A stretch of 64,000 nt of DNA from Candidatus Protoclostridium gallicola (GCA_904387375.1 CAJFLE010000001.1:1-64000), one strand, 5' to 3'. Counted from the stretch's first letter, positions 36,643-45,643 are shown. A program made the numbers and translations. Notes: generated by a model from the sequence alone, not told the origin.

Positions 36643-37776
36643 GTGGCGAAACTTAAGACAGAACTGAGCGGAAAAGGCTCGAATATACGTGTTGAAAGGG
36701 AGTATGCTAAGCGCATAGGGGTGCGTTCGCCTACCACGCTGAGTAAAGCCCGGCTGGACGAGGCGGTGCGCCGCCGCGAGCTAGAGCTCGGCATTACGCG
36801 CGAAAAATATAATATATACGACTTTACCGCAGACGAACGCCGCTCCCTCGGCTCGGCCGCTTACGTAAAAACGAGCATTCAGATGCTTACCGGTTTCTTC
36901 AAGCCGTTCCCGGAGGGCGACGGCATTTTGCGGCGCGATCCGTTTTCCGTCATTCCGGAGAACGATGTATACGTTTCCTTAGGGCTTGCCGAAAAATACG
37001 GTATGCTTCCCGGAGACCGGGTGGTAGGCGACGTCGGAGTCGTTCCGTACAACCACCGCGTCCGCGTGCTGAAAAACGTCAGATATATCAATGAGGAACC
37101 GTCGACGCGCCGCTCTGAGCGCATTCCTTTCGATAATATTCCGGCGGTCGTTCCGTCTTCGAGGATCAGAATTTACGGCAACAACGCCGTGCTTGGCATA
37201 GTTCAGGATATATTGTGTCTGGGGCAGGGACAGTCGCTGGTGATTTCCGGCCTGAACGAAAGCAATGCCGTAATTGCCGAAAACGCCGCGGTTGATCTTC
37301 TCAAAGGGCTTTATATGTCGTTCGAGGGCAACGTGTTCGGTATATTCGACGGCGTTTCCGAAAAATGCAGATATTCTCTGTCGTCCGTCGTAAATCCCGA
37401 AACGATGATTATAGACGGTGAGCCGGACGAATACGCATTTCTTCTCGAAATGATGAAGCGCTCGGTGGAACGCAAAGCGCCGGCAGCCGCCGTATTGTAT
37501 ATGCCCGGCAGCTGCGCCGGAGAATTCGCCGCCGCCGCGAAAGCCACGTCTGACGCGTCGCTGACCGTCATAATCCTGACTGACGAGTCTGTGCCTTCTC
37601 AGGCGCGTATGCGGCTGAAAGGCGGTCTCGTGGAAGTGAAATCGCTTGTCAACGAAGGCTCGGCGTACGTATGCGGCGAGCAAAGGCACAGAAAAATATT
37701 CCGCGTGCTTTCGGCCGTCGGCGACGGTACTCCGGACGAAGTGCTCGCAAAATTTACGGAGCTTGTCGAGGAATGA
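36643..37776 (+). CDS. Rho-like protein lacking ATPase motifs (pseudo-Rho)
   Basis: 377 residues, GTG start. The order follows transcription termination factor Rho: an N-terminal helical part (about 28-52), a Rho RNA-binding-like domain (about 91-150: EGDGILRRDP, ENDVYVSLGLAEKYGMLPGDRVVGDV), a linker FDNIPAVVPSSRIRI, then the ATPase core. Where Rho has GxGQRGLIVAPPxAGKT this protein has LGQGQSLVISGLNESNAV (193-210): Walker A is lost. Where Rho has VIILLDSITR it has AVLYMPGSC (283-291): Walker B is lost. DEPxxRHVQVAEMVIEKAKR corresponds to GEPDEYAFLLEMMKRSVERK, and SLTIIATAL to SLTVIILTD. The C-terminus ends early. Probably binds RNA or Rho but not ATP. Overlaps pheA by ATGA. Confidence 0.72.
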   Translation: MAKLKTELSGKGSNIRVEREYAKRIGVRSPTTLSKARLDEAVRRRELELGITREKYNIYDFTADERRSLGSAAYVKTSIQMLTGFFKPFPEGDGILRRDPFSVIPENDVYVSLGLAEKYGMLPGDRVVGDVGVVPYNHRVRVLKNVRYINEEPSTRRSERIPFDNIPAVVPSSRIRIYGNNAVLGIVQDILCLGQGQSLVISGLNESNAVIAENAAVDLLKGLYMSFEGNVFGIFDGVSEKCRYSLSSVVNPETMIIDGEPDEYAFLLEMMKRSVERKAPAAAVLYMPGSCAGEFAAAAKATSDASLTVIILTDESVPSQARMRLKGGLVEVKSLVNEGSAYVCGEQRHRKIFRVLSAVGDGTPDEVLAKFTELVEE

Positions 37777-38564
37777 AGATTTCTTATCTCGGTGACAAAT
37801 ATACGCATACCTATGCCGCCGCGGCGAAGATGATGGATGAGGGCGACGAACTCGTCGGCTGCCCTACGATTTATTCGTCCATAGAAGCGGCGGCGGAAGG
37901 CCGGACCGACCGGGCGATAGCTCCGATCGAGAACTCGTGCGGCGGCAGCATTCCCGACACGCTTGACGCACTCTGGGCGCTCCCTCTGTACATAGTCGGG
38001 GAAACGGTGCTCGCGGTGCCTCAGCATCTCGTAGGGCTGAAAGGCGCGAAAAAGAGCGACATCAAAGTCATCTATTCGCATCCGCAGGCAATCACGCAGT
38101 GTAACGATTATCTGCGCGCCAATTTCTCCGACACCGACGTAATCGCGGTGTCCAGTACTGCGCAGGCGCTTTCTCTCGTGACCGATACGTCGATGGCAGC
38201 CATAGCGCGCACGTCGGGCGACGGACAGGAGATAATCGAGGCGGAAATAGAGGACGTTAAGAACAACGCAACGCGCTTCGTGCTCCTTGCCGGCGAACCC
38301 GGTACGTCGGGCGACAAATGCAGCGTGGTATTCGAAACGCGCAACAAACCGGGCGCGCTCGTCGAAGCCCTCGGGCTGTTCGGCGAATACGGCCTGAATA
38401 TGACGAAGATAGAATCGCGTCCGCACAAATCCAAGCTGGGAAGATACATATTCTTCGTGGATTTCGATTCGCGCATGGGCGGCGACAAGCTGGACGAACT
38501 GCTCGGCGCGCTTGCAAAGCGCACGCTTGCGCTCAAATTCCTCGGGCAATACCCGACGGTATAA
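37773..38564 (+). CDS. pheA: Prephenate dehydratase
   Basis: 263 residues from ATG 37773, which overlaps the upstream stop. Converts prephenate to phenylpyruvate in phenylalanine synthesis. The two-lobed catalytic domain shows IAPIENSCGG and the NATRFVLL (TRF) motif; the C-terminal ACT domain has GALVEALGLFGEYGLNMTKIESRP, the phenylalanine feedback site (ESRP). No chorismate mutase domain is fused. Confidence 0.94.
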   Translation: MKISYLGDKYTHTYAAAAKMMDEGDELVGCPTIYSSIEAAAEGRTDRAIAPIENSCGGSIPDTLDALWALPLYIVGETVLAVPQHLVGLKGAKKSDIKVIYSHPQAITQCNDYLRANFSDTDVIAVSSTAQALSLVTDTSMAAIARTSGDGQEIIEAEIEDVKNNATRFVLLAGEPGTSGDKCSVVFETRNKPGALVEALGLFGEYGLNMTKIESRPHKSKLGRYIFFVDFDSRMGGDKLDELLGALAKRTLALKFLGQYPTV

Positions 38565-38626
38565 CAAAATCGTATAAAATATCGTGCCGCGCCGGAAGGA
38601 CGCGGACATGCGAAAAAGGAAATAAA

Positions 38627-41461
38627 ATGGGACTGTTCAAATGGATCATGGGCGGCGACAACCGCAGACACATCAAGAAACTCAGAAAGATCGTTGACAA
38701 GATCAACGCTCTCGAGCCGACATACAAAGCCATGTCGGACGACGAACTCAAAGGCATGACGCAGAAATTCCGCGAAAGAATCGCGGCAGGCGCCACTTTG
38801 GATTCGCTCATTCCGGAGGCGTTCGCCGTCGTGCGCGAAGCGTCGGTCCGCGTCACCGGTCTCCGCCACTACGACGTGCAGATGATGGGCGGCATAGTGC
38901 TTCATCAGGGCCGTATCGCCGAGATGAAAACGGGTGAAGGTAAGACGCTTACCGAAACGCTGCCCGCATACCTCAACGCACTGAGCGGCAAGGGCGTGCA
39001 CATCGTCACCGTCAACGACTACCTCGCAAAGCGAGACGCAGAGTGGATGGGTAAGATACCCCGCTTCCTCGGCATGACCGTCGGCGTCGTATATCCCAAC
39101 CAGAGCCGCGACGAGAAACGCCGCGCTTATGCCTGCGACATCACCTACGGTACCAACAACGAATTCGGTTTCGACTACCTGCGCGACAACATGGTCGTCT
39201 ACGAAAACCAGAAGATGCAGCGCGGTCACAATTTCTGTATCGTCGACGAGGTCGACTCCATTCTCATCGACGAAGCCAGAACGCCTCTCATCATAAGCGG
39301 CAAGGGCAAGGATTCGAGTACTCTCTACCAGTCCTGCCAGCGTTTCGTGCGCCGCCTGCGCGAGTCCACCAACGTCGACGACGAAGGCAAGGTCATCAAT
39401 CCCAACGAGGAGCCTGACGGCGACTACGACATAGACAAGAAGAAGCGCGCGATCTCGCTGACCGTCAACGGTATCATCCGCGCCGAGCGTGATTTCGGTA
39501 TCGAAAACCTCGCCGATGCCGAGCACAGCGAGCTCAACCACTATATAAACAACGCGCTGCGCGCAAACTATATCATGAAAAAGGACGTCGACTACATCGT
39601 CAAGGACGGCGAGATCATCATAGTCGACGAATTCACCGGCCGTCTTATGCCGGGCCGGCGTTACAGCGACGGTCTGCATCAGGCGATCGAGGCCAAGGAA
39701 AACGTCAAGATCCAGAGCGAGAACATGACGCTCGCGACCATAACGTTCCAGAACTATTTCCGTCTTTACACCAAACTTTCGGGCATGACCGGTACGGCAA
39801 AGACGGAGGAAACGGAGTTCAAGGGCATATACGGCCTCGACGTCGTCGTCATTCCGCCCAATATTCCCAGCCGCCGCGTGGACGAAACGGATAAGGTCTT
39901 CGCCAGCATAGACGCGAAACTGCGCGCCGTCGTCGCGGACATAGAGGAATGCACGGGCAGGGGACAGCCCGTTCTCGTCGGTACGACCAACGTCGAAAAG
40001 AGCGAGGAGCTGTCCAGAATGCTCCGCAAAAAGAAAATAATCCACAACGTCCTGAACGCGAAGAACCACGAGAAGGAAGCTGACATCGTCGCTCAGGCCG
40101 GACGTTTCGGCGCGGTTACGATCGCGACCAACATGGCCGGACGAGGCACCGACATACTGCTCGGCGGCAACGCGGAATATCTCGCGCGCAACAAGATGAA
40201 GAAGGACGGCATTCCCGACGAGATCATCGAGCTTGCGATATCGCACATGAACATCGACCCCGAAGCCGTGTTCGCTGTGCCCAGCGCCGAGCGCAACGCG
40301 TCGGGTGCGGAAGTGCTCGAAGCGCGCGAAACGTATAACAGACTGCATAAGGAATTCAAGCAGCAGACGGATAAGGAAAAGGTGGAGGTCGAGGCCGTGG
40401 GCGGTCTGCGCATCATCGGCACCGAGCGCCACGAGTCCCGCCGTATAGACAACCAGCTCCGCGGCCGTGCCGGCCGTCAGGGCGACCCCGGTTCGTCCGT
40501 GTTCTATCTGTCCGTCGACGACGAGATGATCAAACTGTTCGGCGGCGAGCGTATCAAGCGCCTTGCCGAATACATTTCGGGCGAGGACGAAACTCCCATC
40601 GAATCGCGCATGCTGTCCGGCGCCATCGAGATGGCTCAGAAGCGTCTCGAAGGCATCAACTACAGCCGCCGTCTCAACGTCCTCGAATACGACAACGTCA
40701 TGAACACCCAGCGTAAGATCATTTACGACGAGAGAAACAAAGTGCTGCGCGGCGAAAGCGTGCACGAACAGATTCTCAAGATGATAAAGGATCAGGCGCT
40801 CAAAGTCGTAAAACAGCACACCAATCCCAAAACGGACTGGAACGAGTGGGACAACGACGGTCTCAACCGCGATATAGCTCAGAAGCTCGCCATCGTGCCT
40901 AAAGGACAGGTATATCTGTCGGATACGACGCTCAGCGCGCTGTCCGCGGAAGAAGTGGGCGAGAAGGTCGCCGGCGAAGTGCTGGCGCGCTATGACGATA
41001 TATGCAATCAGGCGGCGGAAGTCGGATTCAATATGGCCGAGTTCGAGCGCAACCTCTTCCTGCGCGTCATAGACAATCAGTGGATGGCTCATATCGACGA
41101 AATGGACGATCTGCGCCGCAACGTCGGTCTGTACGCTTACGGACAGCAGAATCCCGTCATGGTCTACAAGAAAGAAGGCTACGAGATGTTCGAGGAGATG
41201 ACGGGACGTATTCAGGAGCATATCGTCGGCAACCTGACGCATATCTCCGAGATCAAGAAGGACGAAAAGGTGCAGAAGCGCCGTCAGGTGGGCGAGGAAG
41301 TGCGCGCCACCGCGGACGACGGTTCGACGTTCACCGAATCGAAAGAAACTATAGTAAAGAGCAAGCTGCCGTCCCGAAACGACCCGTGCCCCTGCGGAGC
41401 ATGCTGGCCGGACGGTACGCCCAAGAAGTATAAGGATTGCTGCGGAAAGAATGCTGGCTGA
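38627..41461 (+). CDS. secA: Preprotein translocase ATPase SecA
   Basis: 944 residues from ATG 38627 (AAAAAGGA site). Motor of Sec export: Walker A MKTGEGKT about 101-108, DEVDSILIDEARTPLIISG, preprotein cross-linking domain, QATLVGTTNVEKSE-type helicase region and a C-terminal SEC-C zinc motif (CPCGACWPDG...DCCGK). Somewhat longer than Bacillus SecA. The last codons overlap the prfB start by 11 bases. Confidence 0.97.
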   Translation: MGLFKWIMGGDNRRHIKKLRKIVDKINALEPTYKAMSDDELKGMTQKFRERIAAGATLDSLIPEAFAVVREASVRVTGLRHYDVQMMGGIVLHQGRIAEMKTGEGKTLTETLPAYLNALSGKGVHIVTVNDYLAKRDAEWMGKIPRFLGMTVGVVYPNQSRDEKRRAYACDITYGTNNEFGFDYLRDNMVVYENQKMQRGHNFCIVDEVDSILIDEARTPLIISGKGKDSSTLYQSCQRFVRRLRESTNVDDEGKVINPNEEPDGDYDIDKKKRAISLTVNGIIRAERDFGIENLADAEHSELNHYINNALRANYIMKKDVDYIVKDGEIIIVDEFTGRLMPGRRYSDGLHQAIEAKENVKIQSENMTLATITFQNYFRLYTKLSGMTGTAKTEETEFKGIYGLDVVVIPPNIPSRRVDETDKVFASIDAKLRAVVADIEECTGRGQPVLVGTTNVEKSEELSRMLRKKKIIHNVLNAKNHEKEADIVAQAGRFGAVTIATNMAGRGTDILLGGNAEYLARNKMKKDGIPDEIIELAISHMNIDPEAVFAVPSAERNASGAEVLEARETYNRLHKEFKQQTDKEKVEVEAVGGLRIIGTERHESRRIDNQLRGRAGRQGDPGSSVFYLSVDDEMIKLFGGERIKRLAEYISGEDETPIESRMLSGAIEMAQKRLEGINYSRRLNVLEYDNVMNTQRKIIYDERNKVLRGESVHEQILKMIKDQALKVVKQHTNPKTDWNEWDNDGLNRDIAQKLAIVPKGQVYLSDTTLSALSAEEVGEKVAGEVLARYDDICNQAAEVGFNMAEFERNLFLRVIDNQWMAHIDEMDDLRRNVGLYAYGQQNPVMVYKKEGYEMFEEMTGRIQEHIVGNLTHISEIKKDEKVQKRRQVGEEVRATADDGSTFTESKETIVKSKLPSRNDPCPCGACWPDGTPKKYKDCCGKNAG

Positions 41462-42545
41462 CGATCTCAAAGTAAAAATCAAGGAGCTGAAAACCAAGTT
41501 CGACGGCATTGAGGCCGCGTCGGATATTCCCGCGCTGACCGCGAAATACGAACAGCTGCGCAAGGAGCAGGAGGATCCGGAGCTTTATTCCGATCTCAAA
41601 CGCGCCGAGCGCATAAACAGGGAGGCCAAAAACGCGGGCGACAAGCTGGAAGCCGTCACGAAAATGAAGACGGATCTCACCGATCTCGAAGGCCTGCTCG
41701 ACATGGCTGCGGAAGAGAACGACGAAGCCTCGCTCGCCGAGGTGGCGTCGGAGCTGGAAAAGCTGGAAGAGCCGCTCGAACGTCTGCATATACAGACGCT
41801 GCTCAAAGGCGAATACGATTCCTGCAACGCCATACTGACGCTGCATTCGGGCGCCGGCGGCACCGAGGCGCAGGACTGGACGAGCATGCTTTACCGCATG
41901 TATCAGATGTTCTGCGATAAGATGGGATATTCGTACGAGGAACTCGATTTTCTTCCCGGCGACGAAGCGGGCATAAAAACGGTCACGTTCAAAGTGACGG
42001 GCGAAAACGCATACGGCTATCTCAAAGCGGAAAAGGGCGTGCACAGACTCGTACGCATATCGCCGTTCGACTCCAACGCCCGCCGTCATACGTCGTTCGC
42101 CAGCCTCGAAGTCATGCCCGAGATAGAAAACGACACCGAGATAAAGATCGAGGACAAGGATCTCCGCATAGACACTTACAGGAGCAGCGGCGCCGGCGGC
42201 CAGCACATAAACAAGACGGACTCCGCCGTGCGCATAACGCACATTCCTACGGGTATAGTCACGAGCTGCCAGACGCAGCGCAGCCAGACGCAGAACAAAG
42301 AGTACGCCATGCGTATGCTTATGAGCAAACTCGTCGAGCTGCGTTTGCAGGAGCAGATGGCCAAAGCGCAGGATATTAAGGGCGAACTCAAAAAGATAGA
42401 GTGGGGCAGTCAGATCCGCTCGTACGTGTTCTGTCCGTATACGCTCGTCAAGGACCACCGCACCGGTTACGAAACCAGCAACGTGCAGGCGGTCATGGAC
42501 GGCAACATATTCGATTTTATCTGCGACTATCTTCGCAAATCGTAA
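41451..42545 (+). CDS. prfB: Peptide chain release factor 2
   Basis: 364 residues. Reads UGA and UAA stops; tripeptide-type determinant SPF in RISPFDSNARRHTSFASL, and the catalytic GGQ at 249-251. It is read in one continuous frame from ATG 41451: the programmed +1 frameshift common in bacterial prfB is absent. secA-prfB is a frequent pairing; here they overlap. Confidence 0.96.
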   Translation: MLADDLKVKIKELKTKFDGIEAASDIPALTAKYEQLRKEQEDPELYSDLKRAERINREAKNAGDKLEAVTKMKTDLTDLEGLLDMAAEENDEASLAEVASELEKLEEPLERLHIQTLLKGEYDSCNAILTLHSGAGGTEAQDWTSMLYRMYQMFCDKMGYSYEELDFLPGDEAGIKTVTFKVTGENAYGYLKAEKGVHRLVRISPFDSNARRHTSFASLEVMPEIENDTEIKIEDKDLRIDTYRSSGAGGQHINKTDSAVRITHIPTGIVTSCQTQRSQTQNKEYAMRMLMSKLVELRLQEQMAKAQDIKGELKKIEWGSQIRSYVFCPYTLVKDHRTGYETSNVQAVMDGNIFDFICDYLRKS

Positions 42546-42550
42546 TACGG

Positions 42551-42583
42551 AAAGCGCGGCGGCCACGGGCTGCCGCGCTTTTG
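42551..42583 (+). terminator. Terminator of secA-prfB
   Basis: Stem AAAGCGCGGC with its complement (42572-42582) followed by TTTTGC. Confidence 0.8.
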
Positions 42584-42654
42584 CGTCGTTTCCCGAACGT
42601 CCGGCGGGACTGCGCCATACAATGAGAGAGTAAACGATCGCAGGAAGGTGAAAA

Positions 42655-43443
42655 ATGGACGGCACGGTAATGACCGTTATTGGAATATCGATAATATTCG
42701 TGATGACCTCGCTCGGCTCGGCGCTGGTGTTTTTCTTCCGCGCCGAATCGAAGAAGGCGAACACGCTGTTTCTCGGCTTCGCTTCCGGCATTATGATAGC
42801 GGCGTCCGTGTGGTCGCTGCTGCTGCCGTCGATAGAACAGGCGGGCGAAACTTTCGGCGCGCTCGCGTTTATTCCCGCGGCGGTCGGTTTTGTCGTCGGC
42901 GGTCTGTTCCTCGTGCTGCTCGACAAAGTCGTCCCGCATTTCCACAGCGGCACGAACGAGGAAGAAGGCCCGCATACCGCGCTGTCCAAACCGGTCAAGA
43001 TGATGCTGGCCGTGACCATACACAATATCCCGGAAGGTCTCGCCGTCGGATTCGCTTTCGGCGCCGCGGCGTCGTCGGGCGAGCCTGCGTCGTTCGTGTC
43101 CGCGCTCGGTCTTGCCGTGGGCATAGGCATACAGAATTTTCCCGAAGGCGCGGCGGTGTCGCTGCCCATGCGCGGAGTCACAGGCAGCCGCGGCAAGGCG
43201 TTCGCATACGGTATGATCAGCGGCGTCGTCGAACCGATATTCGCGATAGCCGGCTATTTTCTCGCGTCGCAGCTCATCGTACTGCAGCCGTGGCTGCTCG
43301 CGTTTGCCGCCGGCGCGATGATATTCGTCGTGGCCGAGGATCTGATCCCAGACGCGCGCATGGACGAACATCCGCATCTCGGGACGTGGGGCGTCATGAT
43401 AGGTTTCGTCGTCATGATGATACTCGACGTAGCTCTCGGGTGA
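42655..43443 (+). CDS. ZIP-family metal transporter
   Basis: 262 residues, about eight membrane helices. The two metal-site helices carry VTIHNIPEGLAVG and GIQNFPEGAAVS, as in ZupT/ZIP divalent metal (zinc, iron) importers; the second has Gln-Asn-Phe in place of His. No metal-responsive operator was recognised upstream. GAAGGTG site before the ATG. Confidence 0.9.
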   Translation: MDGTVMTVIGISIIFVMTSLGSALVFFFRAESKKANTLFLGFASGIMIAASVWSLLLPSIEQAGETFGALAFIPAAVGFVVGGLFLVLLDKVVPHFHSGTNEEEGPHTALSKPVKMMLAVTIHNIPEGLAVGFAFGAAASSGEPASFVSALGLAVGIGIQNFPEGAAVSLPMRGVTGSRGKAFAYGMISGVVEPIFAIAGYFLASQLIVLQPWLLAFAAGAMIFVVAEDLIPDARMDEHPHLGTWGVMIGFVVMMILDVALG

Positions 43444-43500
43444 ATAAATAGCGCCGTGCCGGGTATTATTGCGGTACGACGCTTAGGGAGGAAATTTATA

Positions 43501-43698
43501 ATGAAAATAAGATACAACGAAGACAAAGAGCTTGTGGAGCGCATCAAGGAAGGACTCAAAGCCAAGGATGGCTACTGCCCGTGCCGGATCGCGCGTACGC
43601 CGGAGAATAAGTGCATGTGCAAGGAATTCCGCGATCAGATAGCCGATCCGAATTACGAAGGCTACTGCCACTGCATGCTCTATTATAAGGAAAAGTAA
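43501..43698 (+). CDS. Small ferredoxin-thioredoxin reductase catalytic-type protein
   Basis: 65 residues. Cys pairs GYCPCRIA, KCMC and GYCHCMLYY reproduce the CPC...CxC...CHC pattern of the FTR beta subunit, which holds a [4Fe-4S] cluster and a redox disulphide. Shorter than plant and cyanobacterial versions, with no alpha subunit or ferredoxin partner nearby. GGGAGG site about ten bases before ATG 43501; a longer in-frame start at 43456 has no site. Confidence 0.82.
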   Translation: MKIRYNEDKELVERIKEGLKAKDGYCPCRIARTPENKCMCKEFRDQIADPNYEGYCHCMLYYKEK

Positions 43699-43701
43699 GA
43701 T

Positions 43702-44763
43702 TTACTCTTCGCCGCCGAAAAACCGTTCGTTGAACAGAACGCTGGGGTGGGAGGGGCGTATGCTTTTCGCCAGCTCGTGATACTTTACGGCGCGCGCTTT
43801 GTCGCCGAGCCTGTAATAACAGCAGCTGAGTTCTATGTACGGAATGAGGTCCATGCAGTCCGGCTCCCGGAACACGCCCGCCGCGCCTCCTTCGCAGTTC
43901 AGCGCCGCCATATACCAGAACGCGGCCTGTCTGTCGTCGGTGTTGCGGTACAGCGCGGCGAGTCTGCACACCGTTTCGGCGCGCGGCGCCCCGTAAGCGA
44001 ACGAACGGCACAGCGCTGCGGCGGCTTCGTCCCGCCTTCCGAGCGCAGACAGGCAGTCGGACAGCGCCTCGCACGCCTCCACGCCGACAGACGGCGGACA
44101 GGTTTTCAGACAGTCTGACAGCACGCACGCCGCTTCCTCGTACAGCCTGTGATCTTTGAGCTCGCGGCCGTAATACAGTTTGTTGCGGTCGTCCAGCATC
44201 GTGCCCTCGGACAGTTTTTTCTGATAGATTCTGAGATTGCGCCATGCGTCGCCGGGCGCGATTTTTTTGTGGTCGATTTCTATATCGGTATATACGACTT
44301 TGCCGCGCGGAACTATGCACTCGTGCACGAATCCCGTCCACTGCGGCTGCGTTTCGCGCCTGAGTATGCGCTCGCGGTAGAACGAAAAGGCAGGCGCGCC
44401 GTTTTCTCCGCGCGACATGACGTATTTGCACATGACTGTATCTATCGGGTCGCCGTCCAGCGACGCTTTGAGCTCGAGCAGTTTTCCGATGTTTTCGTCG
44501 CTCACGACGTCGTCCGCGTCCAGCCACATGACATATTCCTTCGTCGCTTTGGAAAACGCGAAGTTGCGCGCCGCGGCGAAGTCGTCGCACCACTCGAAAT
44601 CGAAAATATTCCCGGTGTAGCGCTCGCAGACGCGCTTTGTTCCGTCGCACGATCCGGTGTCCGCGATAACTATTTCGTCCGCGAATTTTTCGGCGCATGA
44701 AAGGCATCTGCCTATCACGCTTTCCTCGTTTCTGACTATCATGCATAACGATATTTCCGCCAT
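43702..44763 (-). CDS. Glycosyltransferase family 2 with TPR-like C-terminus
   Basis: 353 residues from ATG 44763 (GGAGGTTAACC site). The GT-A domain shows SLCMIVRNEESVIGRCL, DEIVIADTGSCDGT and MWLDADDVV (DxD-type acidic motif); the C-terminal half has helical repeat units (AACVLSDCLKTCPPSVGVEACEAL) like the TPR-bearing glycosyltransferases of Clostridia and Bacillus. Divergent from a collagen-like, Thr-rich protein, which could be its acceptor. Ends three bases before the FTR-type gene without a clear terminator. Confidence 0.85.
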   Translation of the reverse strand: MAEISLCMIVRNEESVIGRCLSCAEKFADEIVIADTGSCDGTKRVCERYTGNIFDFEWCDDFAAARNFAFSKATKEYVMWLDADDVVSDENIGKLLELKASLDGDPIDTVMCKYVMSRGENGAPAFSFYRERILRRETQPQWTGFVHECIVPRGKVVYTDIEIDHKKIAPGDAWRNLRIYQKKLSEGTMLDDRNKLYYGRELKDHRLYEEAACVLSDCLKTCPPSVGVEACEALSDCLSALGRRDEAAAALCRSFAYGAPRAETVCRLAALYRNTDDRQAAFWYMAALNCEGGAAGVFREPDCMDLIPYIELSCCYYRLGDKARAVKYHELAKSIRPSHPSVLFNERFFGGEE

Positions 44764-44855
44764 GGTTAACCTCCGCGCGCATGTGCGCATATAGTGGAAT
44801 AGATATTACGCCGTTCTCTTTTTCCGGGAGCGCGGCGCGCACACCGGAGGTAAGA

Positions 44856-45461
44856 ATGAACTGCAATTGCTGTAACAGAAGCGGCTGTCCGGGCGCTTCT
44901 CCCGCCGTCGTATCGTTTTGTCCTATGGGGCCTATGGGACCTGCCGGCCCGGTCGGAGCAACCGGAGCCACGGGCGCGACGGGGCCGACCGGAGCCACCG
45001 GTCCGGCAGGCAGCGGCGGGGGACTGACCGCATACGGCGGCGCTTATTCCGCCGCGGCGCAGACGCTCGTTCTGACCGGTTCCGTTGCCGTACCGCTCGG
45101 TTCGTCCATGCCCGGAACGGGCGTAAGCGTATCGGCGGGCGCCGTCACCGTGAACGCGGCGGGGGACTACGAAGTTTTCTATGCGCTGACCGTTACGTCG
45201 TCGGTGCCCGTAACCCTTGCCGCCGCCGTTACCGTAAACGGAACGGAGATTGCGCAGACGCGTTCCGTCATGCCGGCCGCACGCACGGATGCCGCCACAT
45301 TATCTTATGTCGCGAGGCCCGCAGGTAGTACCGTTCTTTCGCTTGCCGGCGGCTCTGCCATCGCTCTGACGCTCCGTGCCGAAAATACTGCGTCGCCCGT
45401 AACCGTTTCTGTGGGCGGCAATGCCGATGCGTTTTTGATTATTAAGCGCCTAAATTCCTGA
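44856..45461 (+). CDS. Collagen-like exosporium/surface protein
   Basis: 201 residues from ATG 44856 (CGGAGG site); an upstream ATG at 44781 lacks one. Cys-rich start MNCNCCNRSGCPG, then about ten Gly-X-Y triplets (GPMGPMGPAGPVGATGATGA onward), then a ~140-residue beta-rich C-terminal domain like the BclA/C1q-type trimerising heads of exosporium filaments. No signal peptide, which is normal for mother-cell-made spore surface proteins. Thr-containing triplets (GAT, GPT) are typical O-glycosylation sites. Spore localisation is inferred. Confidence 0.8.
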   Translation: MNCNCCNRSGCPGASPAVVSFCPMGPMGPAGPVGATGATGATGPTGATGPAGSGGGLTAYGGAYSAAAQTLVLTGSVAVPLGSSMPGTGVSVSAGAVTVNAAGDYEVFYALTVTSSVPVTLAAAVTVNGTEIAQTRSVMPAARTDAATLSYVARPAGSTVLSLAGGSAIALTLRAENTASPVTVSVGGNADAFLIIKRLNS

Positions 45462-45475
45462 TAATTTATATATTT

Positions 45476-45488
45476 TATGTCTGACATA
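45476..45488. repeat. Palindrome with TATGTCTGACATA core, copy 2
   Basis: Identical 13-base core to the site at 27440-27452, followed in both by a near-identical ATATG/GTATG and AT-rich bases. Here it is 14 bases after the collagen-like gene's stop. Confidence 0.65.
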
Positions 45489-45503
45489 GTATGAAAATTC
45501 GAC

Positions 45504-45558
45504 AAAATCGGGCTGTTTTTGACCTGAATGGGTCGCCGGCCGCCCGATTTTATTTTTT
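45504..45558 (+). terminator. Terminator after the collagen-like gene
   Basis: Ten-base stem AAAATCGGGC / GCCCGATTTT around a structured loop containing GACC/GGTC, followed by TATTTTTTAT. Confidence 0.8.
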
Positions 45559-45578
45559 ATCTGCCCTTGCGATTACTC

Positions 45579-45607
45579 TTGACCGCGGCGGGAAAAAATG
45601 ATAGAAT
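45579..45607 (+). promoter_or_regulatory. Promoter of the 288-residue membrane protein gene
   Basis: TTGACC (45579-45584), 17-base spacer, TAGAAT (45602-45607), 36 bases before the ATG. Confidence 0.65.
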
Positions 45608-45643
45608 ATACGTCGAGAAAATAATGATGACGGAAATTAAGCA

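Noticed and set aside
41451-41530. Programmed +1 frameshift in prfB
   Set aside because: The gene reads in one frame from its ATG with no early in-frame UGA, so the classical autoregulatory frameshift is absent.
38108-41563. Open frame of 1151 codons on minus, opposite secA
   Set aside because: Same mirror effect; secA on plus is unambiguous. Similar long mirrors opposite tig, lon, uvrB, dinB and rnr were dropped for the same reason.
44780-44795. Sigma E/K-type -10 (CATATA) upstream of the collagen-like gene
   Set aside because: Only a partial match and no matching -35 element at the right distance; not enough to call a sporulation promoter.
44781-44855. Longer N-terminus for the collagen-like protein
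   Set aside because: No ribosome binding site at 44781, while ATG 44856 has CGGAGG at proper distance.
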